Shown piece by piece: positions 16,035-23,691 of a DNA stretch of 64,000 nucleotides (the stretch's first letter is position 1; every line of letters starts with the position of its first letter). Made by a program: the position numbers and the translations under genes. A model generated the notes under the pieces. The model was not told where the DNA came from and did no database searches. It saw only the letters and a list, made by a program, of their open reading frames with translations. The DNA is taken from assembly GCF_006547145.1 (NCBI RefSeq), contig NZ_CP041244.1, positions 7,564,001-7,628,000 of the forward strand. Reading direction: 5' to 3'. The stretch comes from Actinomadura sp. WMMA1423 (lineage in GTDB: Bacteria > Actinomycetota > Actinomycetes > Streptosporangiales > Streptosporangiaceae).

Positions 16035-17792
16035 GTGACTCGTCAGTACAGCCGCCGCCGCGTCCTGCAGGGCGCCGCCCTCGGCGCGGGGATCGCCACC
16101 ACCGGACTGGCCGCCTTCCCCGCGCGCCCCGCCGCCGCGGCGGCGCCCGCGCTGCGCGGTCCAACTGCGGGCACCACCATCGACCGGACGTACCTGCTCG
16201 GCGCCGCCGGCGCCGGCGGGTACCGCAAGGTGACCACCGGGCCGGGGGAGCCGCACCTGCTGCGCCGCGACCTCGGCGGCGCGGCGTCCGCGCGCCGCGC
16301 GGTCACCCGCCGCGGCGTCCTGGCGTTCGGCCACCTCACCGACGTGCACGTCATCGACGCGCAGTCCCCGGCCCGCGTCGAGTTCGTCGACCGGCTGAAG
16401 GACGGCCTGTCCGTCCTGCCGGTCGAGGGCGCGTACCGGCCGCAGGAGATCCTTTCCACGCAGGTCGCCGAGGCCATGGTCCAGGCGATGAACAGCGTCG
16501 GGCGCGGGCCTGCGACCGGGCTCGGCCTCGCCTTCACCATCAACACCGGCGACGCCGCCGACAACGTCCAGTACAACGAGATCCGCTGGATCATCGACCT
16601 GCTGGACGGCGGGCGCATCCGCCCCGACTCCGGCGACCCGAACCGGTACGAGGGCGTCATGGACTGGGCGTCCTACGACCGGTCGTTCTGGCACCCCGAG
16701 GGCGCGCCGCCCGGCGCCGAGGCCGACCTGCCGAGCACCCGGTACGGCTTCCCGCGCGTGCACGGCCTGATCGACGCCGCGCGCCGGCCGTTCCAGGCGA
16801 CCGGTCTCGACGCGCCGTGGCTGGCCGCGTTCGGCAACCACGACGGGCTCGTCCAGGGCAACCTGCCGACGAACCCGCTGGTCACCGGCCTCGCCACCGG
16901 CGGCATCAAGATCGGCGCCCCGGCGGACGCGGGCCAGGCCGAGCGCCTCGCCCGCATGATGAGCGGGGGCGACGCGGCCGAGCTCGTCCGGCTCAGCCGC
17001 GAGCAGGGCGGCGCCGGCGGCCTGTTCAGGCCGGTGACCCCCGACGCGAACCGCCGGATGCTGTCGCGCGCCGAGGTCGTCGCCGAGCACTTCAAGACCT
17101 CCGCGTCCCTGCGCGGCCACGGCTTCACCCCCGCCAACCTGCGCGACAGGACCGCCTACTACGCCTTCGACAAGGGCGTCGTGCGCGGGCTCGTCCTCGA
17201 CACCGTCAACCCCAACGGCTACTCCGAGGGCTCGCTCGACCGGAAGCAGTTCGCGTGGCTGGAGGCGCAGCTCAAGGCCGGCAGCAGCCGCTACATCGCC
17301 CCGGACGGCTCGGTCGTGAAGCACGCGGCGAAGGACAGGCTGTTCGTCCTGTTCAGCCACCACCCCATCGGCTCGCTGGAGAACCCGCTGGGCGGCGACC
17401 GCGTCCTCGGGGACGAGGTCGAGGCGCTCCTGTTGCGCTACCCGAACGTCGTCCTGTGGGTGAACGGCCACACGCACCGCAACCAGGTCATCCCGCACGC
17501 GCGCAAGGGCGGCGGGGGGTTCTGGGAGGTCAACACGGCCGCGCACATCGACTTCCCGCAGCAGAGCCGCATCGTCGAGCTCGCCGACAACGGCGACGGC
17601 ACCCTGTCGGTCTTCGCGACGATCATCGACTCCGCGGGCCCGGCCTCCTACGGCGGCCGGCTCACCGACCCGGTCAGGCTGGCGTCGCTGTCGCGCGAGC
17701 TGGCGGGCAACGACTGGCAGGACCGCGAGGAGAACCGCCGCGGCGAGGCCGCCGACCGCAACGTGGAGCTCCTCCTCCCCGCCCCGTTCTGA
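16035..17792 (+). CDS. Tat-exported TIGR03767-type metallophosphoesterase
   Basis: This is a predicted secreted calcineurin-like phosphoesterase of 585 aa. The N-terminus carries a twin-arginine signal (SRRRVLQ followed by a hydrophobic Ala/Gly segment and an Ala-rich cleavage region near residue 36). Metal-binding motifs appear in order: GHLTDVHV near 98, NTGDAADN, FGNHDG near 271, FSHHPIG and NGHTHRNQ near 478. Such enzymes hydrolyse phosphate esters with a two-metal centre; the substrate is not known. GTG at 16035 places the Tat motif at residues 6-9. A bidirectional terminator separates it from the convergent M48 gene. Confidence 0.87.
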   Translation: MTRQYSRRRVLQGAALGAGIATTGLAAFPARPAAAAAPALRGPTAGTTIDRTYLLGAAGAGGYRKVTTGPGEPHLLRRDLGGAASARRAVTRRGVLAFGHLTDVHVIDAQSPARVEFVDRLKDGLSVLPVEGAYRPQEILSTQVAEAMVQAMNSVGRGPATGLGLAFTINTGDAADNVQYNEIRWIIDLLDGGRIRPDSGDPNRYEGVMDWASYDRSFWHPEGAPPGAEADLPSTRYGFPRVHGLIDAARRPFQATGLDAPWLAAFGNHDGLVQGNLPTNPLVTGLATGGIKIGAPADAGQAERLARMMSGGDAAELVRLSREQGGAGGLFRPVTPDANRRMLSRAEVVAEHFKTSASLRGHGFTPANLRDRTAYYAFDKGVVRGLVLDTVNPNGYSEGSLDRKQFAWLEAQLKAGSSRYIAPDGSVVKHAAKDRLFVLFSHHPIGSLENPLGGDRVLGDEVEALLLRYPNVVLWVNGHTHRNQVIPHARKGGGGFWEVNTAAHIDFPQQSRIVELADNGDGTLSVFATIIDSAGPASYGGRLTDPVRLASLSRELAGNDWQDREENRRGEAADRNVELLLPAPF

Positions 17793-17804
17793 CGGAGAAG
17801 GCGA

Positions 17805-17835
17805 AGGGCCGCCGCGTCCGTGTCGCGGCGGCCCT
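17805..17835 (+). terminator. Bidirectional terminator hairpin
   Basis: A perfect 12-bp stem AGGGCCGCCGCG / CGCGGCGGCCCT with a 7-base loop lies between two convergent stop codons, 13 bases after one and 15 after the other. Confidence 0.75.
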
Positions 17836-17849
17836 GGTCCGGTGCCCGG

Positions 17850-18893
17850 TCAGTTGCCGGTGGTGGGCCCGTTGTCGCGCCGGGTGAACCGGTCGAACAG
17901 CCCGCCCGCCGCCCCGGCGGCCGCGTCGGCCATGTCGCGGACCTTGCCCACGAACGGGTCGGCCGTCCGCTCCCACGACTCGCGGTACGACTGCGCGGCC
18001 TCCTTGATGCCGTCGCGGACCGACGCGTTGCCGTCGTCCTCGCGGCGCGCGTAGTCCCCGGCGAGGATGCGCTCGTACTCGCCGCTGCGCGCCCAGCGGT
18101 CGATCTCGGCGAACCGGATCACCGCGTACGGGTGCGACTGCCCGAGCAGGTTCATGAACTTCAGCAGCCCGTCCCGCACGTCGCCGGCCGCGTCGTACTC
18201 GCGCGCCTGCTGCAGGAACGCCTCGCTGCTCATCTCGCCGAGCCGCGTCCCGCCGGCGAGCTTCATGTTGACCCGCTTGGCGGCGTCGAGGTCCTGCCCG
18301 GTGAGCAGCCCGGCCCGGTCCGAGGACAGCTCCGCCTTGCGGAACCACTCGCGCAGCCCGATGATGATCGCCGCGATGCCGACGTTGCCGAGCGGCAGCC
18401 ACGCCAGCCGCGCCCCGAGCTGCAGCAGGACCTGCATCATCGTCTGGTACACCGCGTGCCCGGACAGGATGTGCCCGACCTCGTGCCCGACGACGAACCG
18501 CAGCTCCTCCTCGTCCAGCAGGTCGATCAGGCCGGTGTTCAGCACGATGAACGGGTGGTCGGAGCCGAGCGCCATCGCGTTCGGCGTCGGGTCCTGCCGG
18601 ACGTAAAGCTCCGGTACCTCCGGCATGTCCAGGATGTAGGAGGCGTCGCGGACCATGTCGTAGATGTGGCGGAACTGGTCCTCGCCTACGCGCACCGTCC
18701 CGCCGAGGAACATCAGCCGCAGGGCCCGCTCGTTGACCAGCCCCGACAGCTTGCGCAGCACGACGTCGAACCCGGAGAGCGAGCGCAGCGCCACCAGCGC
18801 CGAACGGTCCGCCGGGTGTTCGTAGGCCCGGGAACTGATCCCCGGGAACCGAGTACGTGCTCGATCCGGTGTGTTCTCCGTCATATCTGGCAT
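17850..18893 (-). CDS. M48 family zinc metalloprotease
   Basis: This is a membrane-associated peptidase of the HtpX/Ste24 clan, 347 aa. The zinc motif is HEVGH within VVGHEVGHILSGH near residue 137, and the third metal ligand region is the downstream ELSSDRAG. A hydrophobic segment (LAWLPLGNVGIAAIIIG) lies between them. The N-terminal 60 residues have no signal peptide, so the active site is probably cytoplasmic or membrane-facing. Two ATGs nine bases apart (18893 and 18884) can serve as start; 18893 is given. It is divergent from the CoA ligase gene with 81 bases between them. The C-terminal 70 residues are charged. Confidence 0.88.
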   Translation of the reverse strand: MPDMTENTPDRARTRFPGISSRAYEHPADRSALVALRSLSGFDVVLRKLSGLVNERALRLMFLGGTVRVGEDQFRHIYDMVRDASYILDMPEVPELYVRQDPTPNAMALGSDHPFIVLNTGLIDLLDEEELRFVVGHEVGHILSGHAVYQTMMQVLLQLGARLAWLPLGNVGIAAIIIGLREWFRKAELSSDRAGLLTGQDLDAAKRVNMKLAGGTRLGEMSSEAFLQQAREYDAAGDVRDGLLKFMNLLGQSHPYAVIRFAEIDRWARSGEYERILAGDYARREDDGNASVRDGIKEAAQSYRESWERTADPFVGKVRDMADAAAGAAGGLFDRFTRRDNGPTTGN

Positions 18894-18974
18894 GGTAGTT
18901 CCGACGATCAACCGTGCCGCAGGGTTCCCCGACGCGGGGGCCCGTCCGGCTCTGGCCGCGCCCGGGAGGCAGGC

Positions 18975-20261
18975 ATGTTCGACCCCAAGGCCGAGGCGAT
19001 GTCCCTCGACGAGCGCGCCGCGCTCCAGCGGCACCGGGTGTGGGGGCTGGTCGACCGGCTGCTCGCGGCCGGCGGCGTCCAGGGGCGGCGGCTCAAGGAG
19101 GCCGGGGTCGGGCGCGGCGCCGACGTGAAGCTCGCGGGGCTCCGCGACCTCCCGTTCACCACCAAGCAGGACCTGTGGGACCACTACCCGTTCGAGATGC
19201 TCGCCGTGCCGCGCGACCAGGTCGCCGCCGTGCACGGGTCCAGCGGGACGCGGGGCCGCCCGACGCTCGTCGCCTACACCAAGGCCGACCTCGACCTGTG
19301 GGCGGCGATGTGCGCGCGCTCGCTGTCGTGCGCCGGGGCGTCGCCGGGCAGCATCGTGCACAACGCCTACGGGTACGGGCTGTTCACGGGCGGGATCGGC
19401 ATCCACCAGGGGGCCGTGGCGCTCGGCGCGACCGTGGTGCCGATGTCGGGCGGGATGACCGACCGGCAGGTGCGCATGCTCGCCGACCTCCGCCCGGACA
19501 TCCTCACCTGCACCCCCGCGTACGCGCTGCGGCTGGGGGAGGCGGTCGCCGAGGCCGGGGTGGACCCGGGCTTCCTCAAGGCCGGGCTGTTCGGCGCCGA
19601 GCCCTGGTCGGAGGAGCTGCGCACGGCCATCGAGGACGTCCTGCCGATCAAGGCGATGGACATCTACGGGCTCTCGGAGATCATCGGGCCCGGGGTGGCC
19701 ACCGAGTGCCTGGAGCAGGACGGCCTGCACGTCAACGAGGACCACTTCATCGTCGAGGCCGTCGACCCCGCCACCGGGGAGCCCGTCGAGGACGGGACGC
19801 CCGGCGAGCTCGTCTTCACCACCCCGACCAAGCAGGCGCTGCCGCTGCTGCGCTACCGGACGGGCGACATCGCGTCCCTCACCCGCGGCGAGTGCGCCTG
19901 CGGGCGGACCCTGGTCCGGATGAGCAAGGTCCTCGGCCGCGCGGACGACATGATCGTCGTGCGGGGCGTGAACGTGTACCCGAGCGAGGTCGAGCGGGTC
20001 CTGCTCGGCTCCGGGCTCGTCCGGCCGCACTACCAGCTCGTCGTGGACCGGCGCAGCCCCGCGGCGCGGCTCGTGGTCGCCTGCGAGGCCGTCTCCGGCG
20101 ACCCGAAGGCCGAGCTCGTCCACGCCCTCTACGAGACGCTGGGCCTCACCGCCGAGGTCGCGGTGCTGCCCGAGGGCACCGTGCCGAGGGTCGAGGTGGG
20201 CAAGGCCGTCCGGGTCGTGACCTGGGGGGACGGCGAGCCGCCGCTGCCGGGCCTCGGCTGA
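18975..20261 (+). CDS. paaK: Phenylacetate-CoA ligase family protein (PaaK-like)
   Basis: This adenylate-forming enzyme of 428 aa activates an aryl acid, typically phenylacetate, to its CoA thioester. The ATP-binding loop is HGSSGTRGRPT near residue 87. YGLSEIIGPG, RYRTGD and GRADDMIVVRGVNVYPSE give the later adenylation motifs, and a PaaK-type C-terminal lid follows. ATG at 18975 has GGGAGGCAGG just upstream; the reading frame extends further 5' only through the divergent M48 gene. No other phenylacetate catabolic genes are nearby, so substrate is inferred from the family only. An alternative is a benzoate- or anthranilate-type ligase of the same clade. Confidence 0.88.
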   Translation: MFDPKAEAMSLDERAALQRHRVWGLVDRLLAAGGVQGRRLKEAGVGRGADVKLAGLRDLPFTTKQDLWDHYPFEMLAVPRDQVAAVHGSSGTRGRPTLVAYTKADLDLWAAMCARSLSCAGASPGSIVHNAYGYGLFTGGIGIHQGAVALGATVVPMSGGMTDRQVRMLADLRPDILTCTPAYALRLGEAVAEAGVDPGFLKAGLFGAEPWSEELRTAIEDVLPIKAMDIYGLSEIIGPGVATECLEQDGLHVNEDHFIVEAVDPATGEPVEDGTPGELVFTTPTKQALPLLRYRTGDIASLTRGECACGRTLVRMSKVLGRADDMIVVRGVNVYPSEVERVLLGSGLVRPHYQLVVDRRSPAARLVVACEAVSGDPKAELVHALYETLGLTAEVAVLPEGTVPRVEVGKAVRVVTWGDGEPPLPGLG

Positions 20262-20313
20262 GGGGCCGGGGTCGGAGGTTCCGGCCGGTGCCCGGCTGGC
20301 TATTGTCGTCGCT

Positions 20314-20913
20314 ATGACGCAAAAGCGGCGCCTCGGGATCATGGGCGGCACGTTCGACCCGATCCACCACGGGCACCTCGTGGCCGCCAGCGAGGTCGCG
20401 CACTTCTTCTCCCTGGACGAGGTCGTGTTCGTGCCCACCGGCGTCTCGGCCCACAAGGAGATGGGCAAGGTCGCCGCGGCCGAGGACCGCTACCTCATGG
20501 CCGTCATCGCCACCGCGTCCAACCCGCGCTTCTCCGTCAGCCGCATCGACATCGACCGGCCCGGAGCCACCTACACCGTCGACACGCTCCGCGACATGCG
20601 CGACATCCAGGGCCCCGACGCCGACCTGTTCTTCATCACGGGGGCGGACGCGCTGGAGAAGATGCTCACCTGGCACGACACCGACGAGCTTTTCGAACTC
20701 GCCCACTTCATCGGCGTCACGCGTCCCGGCCACCGGCTCGCCGACCCCGGGCTGCCCGACGGGCGCGTCTCCCTCATGGAGGTGCCGGCCCTGTCGATCT
20801 CCTCCACCGAGTGCCGCGAGCGGGTCAACTCGGGCGAGCCGATCTGGTATCTCGTCCCGGACGGGATCGTCCAGTACATCAACAAGCGGGGCCTCTACCG
20901 CACCGCCGCCTGA
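20314..20913 (+). CDS. nadD: Nicotinate-nucleotide adenylyltransferase
   Basis: NadD transfers AMP from ATP to nicotinate mononucleotide in NAD synthesis. The 199-aa product shows the nucleotidyltransferase signature GGTFDPIHHGHL near the N-terminus, the middle FITGADALEKMLTW, and the C-terminal SISSTECRERV motif. Upstream of the ATG at 20314 there is no ribosome site; a TATTGT at 20301-20306 is close enough to suggest a leaderless transcript. It heads the nadD-rsfS-phosphatase group, an order frequent in actinobacteria. Confidence 0.95.
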   Translation: MTQKRRLGIMGGTFDPIHHGHLVAASEVAHFFSLDEVVFVPTGVSAHKEMGKVAAAEDRYLMAVIATASNPRFSVSRIDIDRPGATYTVDTLRDMRDIQGPDADLFFITGADALEKMLTWHDTDELFELAHFIGVTRPGHRLADPGLPDGRVSLMEVPALSISSTECRERVNSGEPIWYLVPDGIVQYINKRGLYRTAA

Positions 20914-21057
20914 CGGGACGCCGCGGCCACATATTCTGGATGGGGTACGGGGCCGCATCCGCCATTGCGGTCGAACAACGACAAAGAGGTCGATCGTCCG
21001 CCACACGTGAGAAGGTGGAGCGGAGACGACCCCTACAGGGAGGATCGCGAGCGCATC

Positions 21058-21471
21058 GTGACCGCATCCGAGAGGGCGGCGCAGCTCGTCCGGATCGCCG
21101 CCGAGGCGGCGGGCGACAAGCTGGCCGACGACATTCTTGCCTACGACGTGAGCGAGCAGCTCGTCATCACCGACGCGTTCCTGCTCTGCTCGGCCCCGAG
21201 CGACCGGCAGGTCCGCGCCATCGTGGACGAGGTCGAAAAGCGCCTGCGCGAGGAGGCCGAGGCCAAGCCCGTCCGCCGTGAGGGCGAACGCGAGGGCCGC
21301 TGGGTCCTGCTGGACTACGCGGACGTCATCGTGCACATCCAGCACGAGGAGGACCGCATGTTCTACGCCCTCGAACGGCTCTGGAAAGACTGCCCCCTCA
21401 TCGACCTGCCGGACAGCGTCACCGCGCACCAGGCCCAGCGCGCCCGCGCCGTCGGGAGCCCGAGTGAGTGA
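21058..21471 (+). CDS. rsfS: Ribosomal silencing factor RsfS
   Basis: RsfS binds L14 on the 50S subunit and blocks subunit joining under starvation. The 137-aa product contains KLADDILAYDVSEQL, LLCSAPSDRQVRAI and the hallmark DYADVIVHIQHEEDRMFYALE. GTG at 21058 fits the usual actinobacterial N-terminus; an in-frame upstream extension to 20965 would add a basic segment unlike the family. It follows nadD and overlaps the phosphatase gene by eight bases, suggesting coupling. A TATTCT about 120 bases upstream could be a separate promoter. Confidence 0.93.
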   Translation: MTASERAAQLVRIAAEAAGDKLADDILAYDVSEQLVITDAFLLCSAPSDRQVRAIVDEVEKRLREEAEAKPVRREGEREGRWVLLDYADVIVHIQHEEDRMFYALERLWKDCPLIDLPDSVTAHQAQRARAVGSPSE

Positions 21472-22126
21472 AGCCCGCCCGGCCCGCGAACCGGGCAGAC
21501 GCCGGCTCGTCCTCTGGCGGCACGGCCAGACGTCATGGAACGTGGAGCGCCGCTTCCAGGGCAAGACCGACATCCCTCTCGATGAGACCGGTATCGCCCA
21601 GGCGCAGCGCGCCGCGAGCCTCCTCGCCGGGCTCCGCCCCACCGCGCTGCTGTCCTCGCCGCTGCGGCGCGCCGCCGACACCGCCCAGGCCCTCGCCGAC
21701 CTCACCGGGCTGCCCGTCCGCTACGACCAGGACCTCATCGAGCGCGACGGCGGCGACTGGGAGGGCCTCACCTCCCGCGAGATCCGCGAACGCTACCCCG
21801 CCGAGCACGCCGCCTGGCAGCCGCCCGGCGGCGAGACCAGCGCCCAGGTCGCCAAGCGGGTCGGGGCCGCGCTCGAACGCGCCCTCGACGACCTGGAGCC
21901 CACCGGGCAGCTCGTCGTCGCCTCCCACGGCGCCGCGCTCCGCCTCGGCATGTCCCAGCTCCTCGGCCTCCCCGAGGAGACCTGGGAACGCCTCGGCGGC
22001 CTGTCCAACTGCTGCTGGTCCGTCATCACCGAGATGCGCGACGGCGGCTGGCGCCTGGCCGAGCACAACGCCGGAACCCTCCCCGAACCCGTCCTCGGCG
22101 ACGACCGCCCCGACATCGGCGTCTGA
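21464..22126 (+). CDS. Histidine phosphatase family protein (glucosyl-3-phosphoglycerate phosphatase-like)
   Basis: This is a 2H-phosphatase of the phosphoglycerate mutase superfamily, 220 aa. The catalytic RHG motif is in LVLWRHGQTSWN near residue 19. The general-acid region is ERDGGDWEGL, and the second histidine is in VVASHGAALRLG. In mycobacteria the gene next to rsfS encodes GpgP, which dephosphorylates glucosyl-3-phosphoglycerate for methylglucose polysaccharide synthesis. The same position here makes that role plausible but unproven. GTG at 21464 overlaps the rsfS stop. The tRNA-Ala gene follows 78 bases later. Confidence 0.87.
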   Translation: MSEARPAREPGRRRLVLWRHGQTSWNVERRFQGKTDIPLDETGIAQAQRAASLLAGLRPTALLSSPLRRAADTAQALADLTGLPVRYDQDLIERDGGDWEGLTSREIRERYPAEHAAWQPPGGETSAQVAKRVGAALERALDDLEPTGQLVVASHGAALRLGMSQLLGLPEETWERLGGLSNCCWSVITEMRDGGWRLAEHNAGTLPEPVLGDDRPDIGV

Positions 22127-22204
22127 CGCCCAAACGATTCGAGACCGGACCCGCCCGTCCTATACACTGGCGGGGCGCCGCAGGATGAACGTCCATGCGG
22201 CGGC

Positions 22205-22277
22205 GGGGCTATGGCGCAGTTGGTAGCGCGCCTCCATGGCATGGAGGAGGTCTGGGGTTCGAATCCCCATAGCTCCA
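22205..22277 (+). tRNA. tRNA-Ala (anticodon GGC), copy 1
   Basis: A full cloverleaf can be drawn: acceptor GGGGCTA / TAGCTCC with one G-T pair, D-arm GCGC/GCGC, anticodon stem CCTCC/GGAGG, loop ATGGCAT with GGC at positions 34-36, and T-arm TGGGG-TTCGAAT-CCCCA. The 3' CCA is not encoded. A TATACA about 40 bases upstream is a possible -10. Confidence 0.97.
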
Positions 22278-22285
22278 CGAATGGA

Positions 22286-22332
22286 GCTGGGAGTCCTGTA
22301 CCCACGGAAAGCGTGGGTGGGGCTCCCTTCTT
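22286..22332 (+). terminator. Hairpin downstream of tRNA-Ala copy 1
   Basis: An inner ACCCACG-gaaag-CGTGGGT stem is enclosed by GGGAG / CTCCC and followed by TTCTTC. This is consistent with an intrinsic terminator for the tRNA. Confidence 0.6.
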
Positions 22333-22335
22333 CAT

Positions 22336-22733
22336 GTCTGCCTGGGGGGCGACCCCCAGACCCCCGATGTGGGGGCTCCGCCCCCACGCCCCCTCCTGGC
22401 TCAGGTTCTCGCTGTTCTGCGGGTCGTTGCGGGGCTGCTGTGGGCGTTTTTGGGGTTTCACCCCTTGCCCCCTCCCGGCTCAGGTCCTCGCTGTTCTGCG
22501 GGTTGTCGCGGGGCTGCTGTGGGCGTTTTTGGGGTTTCACCCCTTGCCCCCTCCTGGCTCAGGTTCTCGCTGTTCTGCCCGTCGTCGCGGGGCTGCGGTG
22601 AGTGTTTGGGGCTTCGCCCCTTGCTCCCTTCCGGCTCGGGTCCTGGTGTCTCTTGGCCCCTTGGCGAGGGGGTTGGGCCGTTGGGCGTTTGGGGGGTGCT
22701 CGGCGGCTGAGGTGCGGGTGGCGGGATGGTTTC
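22336..22733 (+). repeat. 79-bp tandem repeat array with GC hairpins, no gene
   Basis: Units begin at 22389, 22468 and 22547 (period 79) with a degenerate fourth at 22624. Each unit carries CTCAGGTTCTCGCTGTTCTG-like sequence and ends in a short hairpin: GGGGT-ttc-ACCCC in units 1-2 and GGGGC-ttc-GCCCC in unit 3. Just before the array are two more hairpins, including GTGGGGGC-tcc-GCCCCCAC. Open frames crossing this stretch also cross the tRNA and are not credible genes. Confidence 0.8.
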
Positions 22734-22973
22734 ATGCGGGGTATGGGAAGACACCGCAGGGGGGCGAAGCGCGAGGTCACCGTGGCCGACCTGATCGACG
22801 AGCTGCGCCGGTTCGATCCTGGTGCCGAGGTGCGGCTGGCGATCCAGCCGCGGATGCCGCAGGAGCACGCCGTGGGGGCCGTCGCCGAGGCCGACGGCAT
22901 CGTGTGGATCGGTGACGGCGGTGCCTGCGGTTACGCGCCCGACGAGGTCGGCGAGCGGCTCGGGTGGGTCTGA
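22734..22973 (+). CDS. Small hypothetical protein
   Basis: I do not recognise a named family. The 79-aa product has a well-formed core, TVADLIDELRRFDPGAEVRL, followed by a short beta-rich part (AVGAVAEADGIVWIGDGG) and a C-terminal acidic helix. Similar small proteins of the type xLIxxLxxxDPxAEVRLAIQP are common in actinobacterial genomes, often in accessory regions, without known function. The start is uncertain: ATG at 22734, ATG at 22743 or GTG at 22782 are all in frame, and the conserved part begins near 22779. It lies alone between the repeat array and a secreted-protein gene. Confidence 0.6.
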   Translation: MRGMGRHRRGAKREVTVADLIDELRRFDPGAEVRLAIQPRMPQEHAVGAVAEADGIVWIGDGGACGYAPDEVGERLGWV

Positions 22974-23087
22974 GCGCAAAGCCTTCACCATGGCGGCGGC
23001 TACCTTTCCTCCGCCCGCGCTTCGCCAGGTTGATCATGAGGGAAGGCCCACCCGTGGCGATGCTTGATCGAGATGAGGGTTGACCCC

Positions 23088-23477
23088 ATGAGAAGCCGGT
23101 TCACCGGGAAGAGGCTGCTGCTGGCCGCGGCGGTCGCCGGGGCGTCCGTCACGGCGATGACCGTCACCGCGCAGGCCGCTCCGCCGCCCGCCCCGGAGGC
23201 GCAGAAGGTCGACGACTGCGCCACCGCGCTCGATGTGCTGTCCGACCTCAAGCTGCTCCCGCGCGGGGCCGAACCCGGCCGGATGGTGTGCGTCGTCCAC
23301 ACGGAGACGGTCCAGGAGTCGTACACCAGCGTGATCCACACCGAGCACACCGACGAGAGCGGCAAGACGGTGGAGAGCGACAAGGTCCTCAGCGCGGCCG
23401 AGTGGCTGAGGGGCCTCATCGTCCGGGTCCCGACGGTCGACGACATCGTGTACCTCTACACCGCCAAGCAGTCCTGA
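23088..23477 (+). CDS. Small secreted hypothetical protein
   Basis: The 129-aa product has a Sec-type signal peptide: basic N-terminus, an Ala/Val/Leu core (residues 9-25) and a likely cleavage after AQA near residue 30. The mature part has two cysteines (CATALD and MVCVVH) that may form a disulfide, and otherwise mixed polar sequence with no motif I can name. ATG at 23088 has GAGGG eight bases upstream; ATG at 23073 is an in-frame alternative. It is followed six bases after the stop by a perfect 14-bp terminator-like stem, so it is likely a single-gene unit. Confidence 0.65.
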   Translation: MRSRFTGKRLLLAAAVAGASVTAMTVTAQAAPPPAPEAQKVDDCATALDVLSDLKLLPRGAEPGRMVCVVHTETVQESYTSVIHTEHTDESGKTVESDKVLSAAEWLRGLIVRVPTVDDIVYLYTAKQS

Positions 23478-23482
23478 CGCTC

Positions 23483-23515
23483 CGCGGCCGCGGAGGCGCA
23501 CCCTCCGCGGCCGCG
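23483..23515 (+). terminator. Perfect 14-bp hairpin
   Basis: CGCGGCCGCGGAGG / CCTCCGCGGCCGCG with a CGCAC loop lies directly after the small secreted-protein gene. No T-tract follows. Confidence 0.65.
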
Positions 23516-23558
23516 CGTCCCAACCGCTCCCAACGTGCACTAAGCTTTTCTCGACCGA

Positions 23559-23631
23559 GGGGCTATGGCGCAGTTGGTAGCGCGCCTCCATGGCATGGAG
23601 GAGGTCTGGGGTTCGAATCCCCATAGCTCCA
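23559..23631 (+). tRNA. tRNA-Ala (anticodon GGC), copy 2
   Basis: All 73 bases match the copy at 22205-22277, including the discriminator base, with GGC anticodon and no encoded CCA. Its upstream flank differs (TAAGCT at 23541-23546 is a possible -10), and it has its own terminator. Confidence 0.97.
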
Positions 23632-23642
23632 CAGACGGGTAA

Positions 23643-23684
23643 GGGGCGGTGGTCCGCGTAGAACGCGGGCCACCGCCCCTTTTT
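23643..23684 (+). terminator. Intrinsic terminator of tRNA-Ala copy 2
   Basis: A 16-bp stem (GGGGCGGTGG / CCACCGCCCC extended inward by TCCGCG / CGCGGG) with a TAGAA loop is followed by TTTTT. It also lies just past the 3' end of the convergent gene on the minus strand. Confidence 0.9.
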
Positions 23685-23691
23685 CGTGCGT

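Noticed and set aside
22389..22690. CRISPR array in the 79-bp repeat region
   Set aside because: Units are contiguous with no unique spacers, and no cas genes are present; it is a plain tandem repeat.
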